DNA of 64,000 nt from NCBI GenBank assembly GCA_041744575.1, contig JBGTKP010000040.1, forward strand, positions 1 to 64,000. The letters are read 5' to 3'. Below the pieces are notes generated by a model. That model saw only the letters and a list, made by a program, of their open reading frames with translations. It searched no databases and was not told the origin of the DNA. Below are positions 8,202 to 16,126 of the stretch, piece after piece. The position numbers were made by a program, and so were the translations under genes. The DNA comes from JTS-RE37 sp041744575. Its GTDB lineage: Bacteria; Bacteroidota; Bacteroidia; Flavobacteriales; Flavobacteriaceae. Every line of letters begins with the position of its first letter. The stretch's first letter is position 1.

Positions 8202-11200
8202 CTAATGGTCCTCAACGAGCAGCACGGAAGGCAGGTCCCTTTTATCCGTCTTGAACTCTGATATGTTCACAGGGATTTTATTTCCTGAGTCGGGGACAAG
8301 GTCAGGATCAGGATATTTTTTTGGACTGATTATGATTTCCTCCACCGGAAGGCTCACTGTAAAAAGGCTACCCCTTCCCGGCCGGCTAATGACGCTTACT
8401 GAACCGTTCATAAGTTCTATCAGGTCCCTGGATAGGGAAAGTCCAATTCCTGATCCTTCCTTTTCTTTGGTGGCACTGCTGTCTACCTGATAAAAACGGT
8501 CAAAAATATAAGGCAGGTGTTCATGCGGTATTCCCTTGCCTGTGTCGGAGATTAAAATCTGAAGGTGGGATGCCTCATAAGTTGCCGTAAATTCAATTTC
8601 GGAACCATCCTCACTGAATTTAAAGGCATTGCTTAGCAGGTTATAAACGATATTCTCCAGCTTGTCCCTGTCAAAGGAAGTCCAAAACACCTCCGGGGGT
8701 ATGCGCACATGGTAATCTATATGCCTTTGAGCCGCATGAGAATTAAAAGAAGAAGCCGCTGTTCTCAGGCATTTATACAGGTCTCCTTCTGTTGGGGCAA
8801 GTTGCAGGGTACCTCCGTCTATCCTGGAAAGATCCAGCAATTGGTTGACCATATTAAGCAACCGATTGGCATTGCGGCGGATCATTTTGACGGTATCCAG
8901 ATCCAGTTTTTCATGAAAATTTCTTTCAAGATGCTCAACCGGGCCCTTGATCAGTGTGAGGGGGGTTCGGAATTCATGAGAAATATTTGCGAAAAAACGT
9001 GATTTGGCCCGATCGAGCTCCTTTAACTTTTCAGCCTGTAACATCAATTGGTTGGCTTGATGCTGTACCTCGGAAGTCCGCAAGGCGATCAGTTTTTCCA
9101 ATTCCTCATTCTTTAATTTTAGCTGGTGGGAGCGCCAGCCGGCAAACAGCCAAAGACAGGTCAGAAACAGTGCCACATACCACATATAAGCCCACCAGCT
9201 CCTGTGCCATGGAGGTAAAATACGGAATGAGAAGCTGTCTATAGCACTTAGTTGCCCGTAAATATTATTGGCCCTCACCTGAAAGGTATAAGACCCTTCT
9301 GGAATCTTGGTATAGTCCTTTATTAACTCTTCGGTCCAATCCGACCACTCATTGTCATAGCCTTCAAGAAAGTAGCGGTATCTGTTGTGGCCGATTTCAT
9401 TATAACTCGGTGCAGCAAACCGGAATCGTATCCTGTTGTTGTCAAAATCCCAGGCAGGTATTGCATCTGCCACTGATATACCTCCAAAAACCAGGGAATC
9501 TCCATCAAAGGAAATCTCACGGATCAGGGCGCGGAAACCTTCAATTTCCTTTGGCTGTACCGTCAGGTCCTGCCTGATGATGCCATCAGTCCCTCCATAC
9601 CAGAGAACTTTCAGGTCCTCCGGAAATAAAGCCTTTTTCACCTGTTGTGTAATTCTCTTATCATTAATATGCACGACTTTGAAAGTGCCATCTTCTTCCG
9701 AAATGGAAACGGTCCGTTGTTTCTCCCCGTCCATCCCTGGAAGTTCAGCAGACATCCACAAGTTGCCCTCGCTGTCCTCTTTCTTTGGGATGATATCTCC
9801 CGCAAAGCCAAATGGGTCTCCGAAAGTGTGATCCGGCATAATGGAATCCAATTCTGTATTGTATTTATAAATAGTTCCATTAATTTCAAAAACTGCCTCG
9901 CCACGCAAAGAATGCAGAAATAACCAACCGGCGGGTAAGTGTTCATTGGCTTTATAATGTTTTATCTCCGGACGGATAAAATCCATCCTATCCCCGGAAT
10001 AAAAATCGACAGACCATACACCATCCACCTGAGATTCCATCCATAACTTTCCGTCTTCCAATTCGACCAACTCCCGGATATCATCCTTTACGCCGTTAAT
10101 TTTGCCCAAATCCTTCCAGCTCCCATTCTTTTCCTTTTTGAGCAGGGCCAATCCGTCGTCCATCAAACCTACATAGACCAGTGTTGTATCTTTTTTTGAT
10201 TGCAACAGAGATGCGCTTTGGTAGGGATATAATTTATTCAGCTTACTATTCTTATATTCATACACGCCGGATTCAGCAGCCGTGAGATAAGAATCTTCCA
10301 TCTCTAGAAAATAAATACTACCCCCCGTATCGGTGATTTTCCGGAAGTAGCTCTTGTCCGGATAGCGCCCGGGACGCAGTTCCAAAACGCCATCCACAGT
10401 GGCTGCAAATAGTTTCCCTTTATGCCGGAAGATGGCATTGACAAAACTTTCTACTCCGGACCTTTCATCAAAAATGGTGTAGGGAGATAGAATTTCCAGC
10501 CGACTTATGCCACTCATCAGACCCAGCCAGAGACCGCCCTGATCATCAACCTCTTGACCCGGCACCATATCGCTCAGCAATCCCATGGTCTTGTCAAAGA
10601 CCTGGATGAGCCTTCCTTTTTTATCCAGTAATACCAGACCTCCTGAACGGGTTCCGACACTTATCCAATTATTGGGTAATATGATACATTGTGTTATGGT
10701 ACGCTCCTTCAGGTAAGCATCCATTTCGGTTTCAAAAGGAGTCAGGGAATTGTCCCGCAGGAAGAACAAGCCCTCATTGGCCGTCGCAATCAGCAGCGTG
10801 CCCGCATCAAATCGTTCAATAGCACGGATAGGCATGTCCGCCTTGAACATAAAGTGAAGGGAATCCTTCTTCAGTTGAAAAAGTCCGGCTTCCTTAATCT
10901 GAACGAATATCTTCCCTTCCAGTTCGTCAGAAAAGGAAATCTCCTGTTGCGTCTTCCATATCTTAAATACATCCTTTGACCATCTGAATAAGCTATTGTC
11001 TGAATTAAAGTAAACATCCTCTCCCACCGTAAAACTTCCATTGAGATATCCAAAGGTCTGATGCCGTTTTTCGAGTTCGGGAATAAGCGAGCGAAAGACC
11101 AGAAATCCCAAAGAATCGGGAACCAAATACCCCATTTCATTAAAGCCCCCCGCAAAGATGGCATCTTTACTATTCTTTACCAACGTTCTTACAACACCTT

Positions 11201-11456
11201 GGTTAGGCAATTGTATCAGGCGCCAGTCCACACTGTCAAATTCGAGGATGCCTTTACTATTGGAAAAATACATCAACCCATTCCTGCCCTGTACGGATGT
11301 TCTGTTATCCGGCCTTCCATTATAGTCTTTAGCAGCAAAATGCTGCATATAAGGAATCCCCCTTTCCCTATATTCCCTGGTCGTCGTGTCCTCCAGGGAC
11401 TGGGACGTCAATAAGGTTGGCAGTAAGAGTAATAGCGAAAAGTGCCAGCGGATCAT
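8202..11456 (-). CDS. Sensor kinase part of a hybrid two-component system (HTCS) regulator, truncated by in-frame TAG
   Basis: 1084 residues. A signal peptide (HFSLLLLLPTLLTSQS) leads a large periplasmic two-bladed propeller sensor (Reg_prop repeats, about 40-640). Then come a Y_Y_Y domain (about 670-755), a membrane segment (WWAYMWYVALFLTCLWLF), a HisKA domain with phosphoacceptor His827 (NISHEFRTPLTLIKGP) and a HATPase domain (NLLSNAFKF, SDTGKGIP, GSGIGLSL). The frame ends at a TAG (8202-8204) right after VLLVEDH, the first strand of a receiver domain; the rest of that domain plus an AraC output domain continues in the same frame. HTCS proteins normally sense oligosaccharides and switch on adjacent polysaccharide-utilisation genes. 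No susC/susD pair is present here. Confidence 0.9.
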   Translation of the reverse strand: MIRWHFSLLLLLPTLLTSQSLEDTTTREYRERGIPYMQHFAAKDYNGRPDNRTSVQGRNGLMYFSNSKGILEFDSVDWRLIQLPNQGVVRTLVKNSKDAIFAGGFNEMGYLVPDSLGFLVFRSLIPELEKRHQTFGYLNGSFTVGEDVYFNSDNSLFRWSKDVFKIWKTQQEISFSDELEGKIFVQIKEAGLFQLKKDSLHFMFKADMPIRAIERFDAGTLLIATANEGLFFLRDNSLTPFETEMDAYLKERTITQCIILPNNWISVGTRSGGLVLLDKKGRLIQVFDKTMGLLSDMVPGQEVDDQGGLWLGLMSGISRLEILSPYTIFDERSGVESFVNAIFRHKGKLFAATVDGVLELRPGRYPDKSYFRKITDTGGSIYFLEMEDSYLTAAESGVYEYKNSKLNKLYPYQSASLLQSKKDTTLVYVGLMDDGLALLKKEKNGSWKDLGKINGVKDDIRELVELEDGKLWMESQVDGVWSVDFYSGDRMDFIRPEIKHYKANEHLPAGWLFLHSLRGEAVFEINGTIYKYNTELDSIMPDHTFGDPFGFAGDIIPKKEDSEGNLWMSAELPGMDGEKQRTVSISEEDGTFKVVHINDKRITQQVKKALFPEDLKVLWYGGTDGIIRQDLTVQPKEIEGFRALIREISFDGDSLVFGGISVADAIPAWDFDNNRIRFRFAAPSYNEIGHNRYRYFLEGYDNEWSDWTEELIKDYTKIPEGSYTFQVRANNIYGQLSAIDSFSFRILPPWHRSWWAYMWYVALFLTCLWLFAGWRSHQLKLKNEELEKLIALRTSEVQHQANQLMLQAEKLKELDRAKSRFFANISHEFRTPLTLIKGPVEHLERNFHEKLDLDTVKMIRRNANRLLNMVNQLLDLSRIDGGTLQLAPTEGDLYKCLRTAASSFNSHAAQRHIDYHVRIPPEVFWTSFDRDKLENIVYNLLSNAFKFSEDGSEIEFTATYEASHLQILISDTGKGIPHEHLPYIFDRFYQVDSSATKEKEGSGIGLSLSRDLIELMNGSVSVISRPGRGSLFTVSLPVEEIIISPKKYPDPDLVPDSGNKIPVNISEFKTDKRDLPSVLLVEDH

Positions 11457-11711
11457 CTAAAGATCTAATTTTGGAACTGCCTTCAGCGGAGGTTCAAAAG
11501 GCATACCAACAATATAACATGAATCTTTCAGACGCCGCTAACACTTTAATGCCAAATTAAAACACCAGGGGTGGCCCTCCAATGGATCCATCTCATTGCT
11601 AGCTTTGGGAATTGGTGTGGATCAATGTTAAGAACAATATTTGAAAAATTCTCCGGGGAAGTCGGTGATATCCTTCAAAAGAATGTATTTTCCCTGGTAA
11701 AACAGGAAAAG

Positions 11712-12230
11712 ATGATTTCTGAAAACGCCACCAGGGAAGAGGTTATTGATGCCGTTGATAACGTCGCAAATGAAACACTTACGGAACTTCGTGCCATTGG
11801 AAGTGACAAACTCAATCTAGTGCCATTCGCTAATAGCTGGACCCCGGCCCAACTGTCAGAACATCTTATAAAATCAGCGGATGCTATTGCGCTTGCCATG
11901 AAGAAACCCTTTGACAAAACCCAAAGGGATCCGAAGGAACGCCTCTCGGAATTAAAGGCTATTTTTCTCGACATGAGCAGTAAACTAACATCGCCTGAGC
12001 GGTTGCAGCCGGCTCCGGGTCCTTTCGAATTTGAGATGCAGATGTTGTCATTCCGTGCCTCTTATGACAGAATGATGATCGCTGCTGATAAATCTGCCCT
12101 GGATACCCTGGTCACGGGGTTTCCACTCGGCCCTCTCACAAAATGGGAACTGCTTCATTTTACGGTTTACCATACGACCCGGCACCTCCACCAACTCAGG
12201 GAAATTCGTAAGGTGCTCTTGCGGATGTAA
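11712..12230 (+). CDS. DinB family protein
   Basis: 172 residues from the ATG at 11712, which has an AGGAAAAG just upstream. Earlier in-frame starts (11571, 11625) add a segment without family resemblance. The four-helix DinB pattern is visible. A metal-ligand His lies in LSEHLIKSADAI, and the His pair is in VYHTTRHLHQLREI near the C-terminus. DinB/YfiT-like proteins bind a metal and in some members transfer bacillithiol or act on thiol adducts. The precise role here is unknown. The gene is divergent from the HTCS regulator. Confidence 0.78.
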   Translation: MISENATREEVIDAVDNVANETLTELRAIGSDKLNLVPFANSWTPAQLSEHLIKSADAIALAMKKPFDKTQRDPKERLSELKAIFLDMSSKLTSPERLQPAPGPFEFEMQMLSFRASYDRMMIAADKSALDTLVTGFPLGPLTKWELLHFTVYHTTRHLHQLREIRKVLLRM

Positions 12231-12594
12231 CATGTAGTTTCCGGTATTTGAAACAATTAATATACCTGTAATTTCACCTAATATTCGTATTTCTGACATC
12301 GGAGAGATCAGGTGCCGGCATTGGTATTGTTTACCTGTTGTGGTTTGCTTTTATGAAGGGAGTAGTGCGGTTTTCATAGGCTATAGAATTGATGTGGAAG
12401 ATAAAAAATAAGGGTAGCATTTTAATAAACATGGCCCGAACGGGCGAACTCAACTCCTTTTCATCACTTTCGCCCCTGCATCATAATACCCCCATTTGAC
12501 TTAAATATGAGTATATTGTTTCCCTTAAAGAGCGCGGGCGGACAGTATTTTTTCTTACCTGTTGAAAAAACCCGCTGTTATAAATTACCTTGTT
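12231..12594. other. Intergenic stretch without recognisable gene
   Basis: 364 bases between the DinB and AGE genes. I find no convincing reading frame, RNA or strong hairpin. The last 100 bases must contain the promoter of the AGE gene, but no TAnnTTTG box is visible. Confidence 0.4.
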
Positions 12595-13932
12595 ATGAAA
12601 CATCTACACTGCTTGGTCTTTATGGTTCTGCTGATGCGATCTGCCTGTGCTCAAACCGGGAATGATGCAGAACTCATCTCCGCATTGGAGATAGCAGCCC
12701 GGCAGGAACTGCTCGAAAAATGGTATCCTCTGGCAGTGGACCAGGAAGACGGTGGATATTACAGCGAAATCTCATTCGATTTCAGGCCGGGGGAGAACCA
12801 GCAAAAAATGATCGTTACCCAGGCCCGCCATATCTGGACAAATGCAATGGCAGCCATGGAATATCCAGGAGATACTTCTTACCTGTCAAATGCGCGGCAT
12901 GGGTTTCTCTTTTTAAGGGATCATATGTGGGATGCTGAAAATGGTGGATTCATACAGCTGGTAAGTAAAAAAGGCGCTCCGATCTCTGGGGAATCCACCG
13001 GGAAAACAGCTTATGGCAATGCTTTTGCAATCTACGGCCTGGCCACCTATTATGCTGCTTCCAAAGATTCGGAGGCCCTGGAACTGGCCAAAAAAACTTT
13101 CTCCTGGCTGGAAGAGCACAGCCATGATCCTGTGCACAAAGGATATTTTCAATCCCTGGAAAAAGACGGCACTCCGGTTATCCGCACCGCTGATTTTCCA
13201 TCCACTTCAGATACCGGTTACAAAGACCAGAACAGCGCTATTCATCTGCTCGAAGCCCTGACCTCCCTTTATGAGGTGTGGCGGGATCCAATGGTTGCAG
13301 AACGCCTTCATGAGATGCTTTTGCTTATACGGGATAAGATCACTGCCCCGGAAGGCTATTTGCAGTTATTTTTTCAACCGGACTGGACACCTGTTTCGTT
13401 TAAAAATACGGACCCGGACACGATCAGAAAACATTATTACCTGGATCATGTATCATTTGGTCACGATGTGGAAACCGCTTACCTGATGCTCGAAGCTTCT
13501 CATATCCTTGGCGGTCAAGAAGATGCAAAAACAATGGAGGTCGGAAAAAAAATGGTGGACCATGCGCTAGTCAACGGATGGGATGAGCACAATGGAGGAT
13601 TTTACGATGGCGGTTATTATTTCGAAGGAGACAACAAGCTGACCATTGTCAATGACGATAAAAACTGGTGGTCCCAGGCGGAAGGTCTCAACTGCCTCCT
13701 CCTGATGAGTGGCTACTTTCCCGAGGATGCCATGGCATACCGGAAGCGATTTGATACCCTTTGGCAATACACCAAAGCGCATCTAATGGACCCTCAGAAT
13801 GGAGGCTGGTATGAATGGGGTTCTGATGGACGTCCGGAAACCGTAAAAGGAAATAAAGGCCATATCTGGAAAGCTTCCTACCATGACTACCGGGCATTGC
13901 TGAATTGTCGAAAGATGCTGGAAAAAGGATAA
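12595..13932 (+). CDS. Exported AGE-family epimerase (cellobiose 2-epimerase-like)
   Basis: 445 residues from the ATG at 12595; a TTG 33 nt upstream is in frame but would precede the signal peptide awkwardly. A signal peptide (CLVFMVLLMRSACAQ) indicates export. The (alpha/alpha)6 barrel motifs of AGE enzymes are present: RHIWTNAMAA, the His of HVSFGHDVETAYLM, NWWSQAEG, and the closing HIWKASYHDYRALL. These match cellobiose/mannobiose 2-epimerase more than N-acylglucosamine 2-epimerase. It would interconvert the reducing-end sugar of an oligosaccharide. Periplasmic location is unusual for the family. It is near the HTCS regulator, which suggests carbohydrate use. Confidence 0.82.
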   Translation: MKHLHCLVFMVLLMRSACAQTGNDAELISALEIAARQELLEKWYPLAVDQEDGGYYSEISFDFRPGENQQKMIVTQARHIWTNAMAAMEYPGDTSYLSNARHGFLFLRDHMWDAENGGFIQLVSKKGAPISGESTGKTAYGNAFAIYGLATYYAASKDSEALELAKKTFSWLEEHSHDPVHKGYFQSLEKDGTPVIRTADFPSTSDTGYKDQNSAIHLLEALTSLYEVWRDPMVAERLHEMLLLIRDKITAPEGYLQLFFQPDWTPVSFKNTDPDTIRKHYYLDHVSFGHDVETAYLMLEASHILGGQEDAKTMEVGKKMVDHALVNGWDEHNGGFYDGGYYFEGDNKLTIVNDDKNWWSQAEGLNCLLLMSGYFPEDAMAYRKRFDTLWQYTKAHLMDPQNGGWYEWGSDGRPETVKGNKGHIWKASYHDYRALLNCRKMLEKG

Positions 13933-13964
13933 TTAATGTCTGAAATTAATATCAGGGTTTTGAC

Positions 13965-14186
13965 GATCAAGAAGGATTTAAGGACTTGCCAAAAATAAAG
14001 ATACCAAAAGCTCCTCCCTTTTTTTTAAAGGGAGGAGCTTTTGCTTTGTTCTTGAGGGTAACCGAAGGATTTCCAGAAATAGCAGGGACGCAAGCGAAAG
14101 TGCGTTTCGCGTCAGCGAACAGCGCATGGAGCGATATCGGTTTTGACTCCAGTGGAGTTAAAAATTTCCTTAAATCCTTCTTGATC
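13965..14186. repeat. Structured intergenic element with 20-bp perfect inverted ends
   Basis: The 20-mer at 13965-13984 is the exact reverse complement of 14167-14186. Between the arms lie a strong hairpin (14008-14042, 13-bp AAAAGCTCCTCCC/GGGAGGAGCTTTT arms around a short AT loop), a GACGCAAGCG/CGCGTC structure and a small ACTCC-AGT-GGAGT hairpin. No transposase or convincing protein is inside. The form suggests a small non-autonomous mobile element or a dispersed intergenic repeat; copy number cannot be judged from this window. Confidence 0.6.
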
Positions 14187-14187
14187 T

Positions 14188-14225
14188 CCTGCCTACGCTG
14201 CCTAAAGGCAGATTCGGCAGGCAGG
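14188..14225. repeat. Nested GC-rich hairpin
   Basis: CCTGCC (14188-14193) pairs with GGCAGG (14220-14225). An inner CTGCC-TAAA-GGCAG hairpin occupies 14198-14211. It directly abuts the right arm of the 13965-14186 element and looks like the short GC-rich palindromes scattered between genes in many bacterial genomes. The rest of the stretch to 14503 is AT-rich with weak inverted repeats and no gene. Confidence 0.5.
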
Positions 14226-14439
14226 TTTGGTTCGTTTTGTATCAAGACAAAATGAACATAAAACAATTTTACGTTGTTTTGAAGTATTTACTGCACACTA
14301 TAAATAGGAATATAAAATGGTTTGAATGTACACTAAATGATAATAATACTTTGTATTAGTAATAAAGACCATCAAAAGTGACCTTCCCTAAACTGTAGGT
14401 CTTTTTCCGCAGGCGAAAAACCGGCTCGAAACTTTTACA

Positions 14440-14455
14440 CCCCGCTTCAGCGGGG
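14440..14455 (-). terminator. Possible terminator after the CPXCG gene
   Basis: CCCCGCT-TC-AGCGGGG forms a 7-bp stem about 50 nt beyond the stop of the minus-strand gene at 14504. On that strand it is followed only by a weak T-run (GTAAAAGTTT), so termination is uncertain. Confidence 0.35.
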
Positions 14456-14503
14456 CTGGAAGGATTCTTGTAATAAAAACTACGAATTTTAAAACAGCGG
14501 GAT

Positions 14504-14686
14504 TCACTGCCCCAATTCCCGGGCTTCGAACCCTACCAGCTCACGATCCAGGAATTCCGGGCTGACTTCGATCGGATTGCAGCAAACCTCACAGTCCTCC
14601 ACATAAGTTTGGCTGGATACAGACGCATCCAGTAACATGGATATTTCCTCCCAGCAATAAGGACATTGAAAAAAATGTTCGATCAT
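14504..14686 (-). CDS. CPXCG-motif cysteine-rich zinc ribbon protein
   Basis: 60 residues. Two cysteine pairs (CPYC near residue 8 and CEVCC near residue 33) in a short acidic protein match the CPXCG family, in which the first pair reads CPxCxE. The pairs would hold one zinc ion. The length is typical. Function is unknown; such zinc ribbons often bind protein or nucleic acid partners. It sits just downstream of the efflux operon on the same strand and may be read through from it. Confidence 0.8.
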   Translation of the reverse strand: MIEHFFQCPYCWEEISMLLDASVSSQTYVEDCEVCCNPIEVSPEFLDRELVGFEARELGQ

Positions 14687-14753
14687 CCTGCGCCCAGCTT
14701 ATTTACTGCGAAGATATAAAAGACTTGTGAAAAGGCGGTTGGAAGGTAGCTCC

Positions 14754-16103
14754 TTAGAATTCCAGATTGAGGAGTTGTCCGGTAAGTTGCAACAATTGCA
14801 ATTCGGCCAACTTCGCATCATACTTTGCCAGGTTCTTATTCGTCTGCGCATTAAGGAGATTAATCTGCGCCTGCCGGAATTCAAGCGAACTCACCCGCCC
14901 AAGCTGGAATTGTTCTTTTGAACGGTCAAAATTGTTCTGGTTGGTGATGACGTTTTGTTCCTGGATTCTGTAGATGGTTAGCCTGTTCTCAAAAATATCG
15001 AGGGCATTCAAAATATCTCTGTTCACCTCCACAGCTACCTGCGCCTTCAGGAGTTCCTGATTTTCATAGGTAATTTTCGCATTCTTCACCCGAACGGTCG
15101 TCCCGCCTCCATCAAAAAGATTCCAGATCAGGCTTGCCCCCAATCCGAAATTCCAGGTTTCTGAGTTTGTGCCGGGGAAAAACGCAGAGGCCGCACTTTG
15201 GTTGAGGTTCCAGCCATAAGATCCATTCAACCCAATCCTTGGCAGGTATCCAGATTTGCTGACCTTAATATCATAATCGTTGATGGCCAGGTTTCGTTCT
15301 GTTTGCAAAATAGCCACATTGTTCCGACCAGCCTGAGAGATCATTTCCTCCAGTTGTAATTTGGGAATGAATTGTACGAGGGTATCGACGGTAAATACCT
15401 TCTGAAGGTGGTTATTCAGGATAACATTCAGGTCCCTCTTGGTATTCTTGAGCTGCAATTGTGTGCCTAAAAGGTTGATGCTGTCATTGGTCACGTCCAC
15501 CTGGGCATTGAGAATATCAAGCTGGGTATTCTGTCCGTAATCAAACGCATACTCCGCACGCGTAATTCGATCGGTGGAAATGGCAAGCGCCTCTTTCAAC
15601 ACATTTTCATTCTCCGTGAGGCGGGCTACCTCAAAGTAGACACTGAACAATTGCAGGATGGTATTTTCTATGGTTTCCCTTGCCTGTAATTCGCTTAAAT
15701 GGTAAATCTCCCTTAGCTGCCTGAAGGTATACAGCCTGCCCAGTCCGTCAAATAACGTATAATTCACTGTGAGGGCCGAATTATACCGCTGCGCCTCCGC
15801 GTTGTCAATGGAAAGGTCCGCACGGGGACTCCCGTCGTCATTTAGCTGGCCCGGAAATTCAATGTTTGAATTATCCTCATTATAATCAGCAGCGGCCGTC
15901 CCTGTTAGGGTGGGAAGGTATCCGGAATTCAGAATACTTTTATTGTTTCTTGCTATCTCGACCTGGTTCCTGACCACCTTGATTCCAAAGTTATGCGCAA
16001 GGGCCAGGGTAACAGCCTCCTCCCGTGATAATAAATCTTCCTGTGCACTCAGGAGCTGGAATGTAAACAAAAAAAGGAGAGGGCAGGCGTAAAGTCTTTT
16101 CAT
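14754..16103 (-). CDS. TolC-family outer membrane efflux protein
   Basis: 449 residues with a signal peptide (CPLLFLFTFQLLSAQ). The two internally related OEP halves are visible, each with long amphipathic helices (ETIENTILQLFSVYFEVARLTENENVLKEAL; LKAQVAVEVNRDILNALDIFENRLTIYRIQEQNV) and the closing LGRVSSLEFRQAQINLLNAQTN block. It forms the trimeric outer membrane channel for the tripartite RND pump encoded immediately upstream. It is the last gene of the three-gene operon, starting 23 nt after the pump gene. Confidence 0.93.
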   Translation of the reverse strand: MKRLYACPLLFLFTFQLLSAQEDLLSREEAVTLALAHNFGIKVVRNQVEIARNNKSILNSGYLPTLTGTAAADYNEDNSNIEFPGQLNDDGSPRADLSIDNAEAQRYNSALTVNYTLFDGLGRLYTFRQLREIYHLSELQARETIENTILQLFSVYFEVARLTENENVLKEALAISTDRITRAEYAFDYGQNTQLDILNAQVDVTNDSINLLGTQLQLKNTKRDLNVILNNHLQKVFTVDTLVQFIPKLQLEEMISQAGRNNVAILQTERNLAINDYDIKVSKSGYLPRIGLNGSYGWNLNQSAASAFFPGTNSETWNFGLGASLIWNLFDGGGTTVRVKNAKITYENQELLKAQVAVEVNRDILNALDIFENRLTIYRIQEQNVITNQNNFDRSKEQFQLGRVSSLEFRQAQINLLNAQTNKNLAKYDAKLAELQLLQLTGQLLNLEF

Positions 16104-16126
16104 TCGGATGGGTTGCTTTCTGCTGT

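Noticed and set aside
9323..9946. Several frames on both strands inside the HTCS sensor
   Set aside because: All are shadows of the continuous propeller-encoding frame.
13967..14266. 99- and 89-codon frames on both strands of the structured repeat
   Set aside because: They arise from the inverted repeat and low-complexity hairpin; overlapping frames on both strands argue against coding.
13965..14503. Possible CRISPR array or tRNA
   Set aside because: No regularly spaced direct repeats and no cloverleaf with a TTC loop could be formed; only inverted repeats are present.
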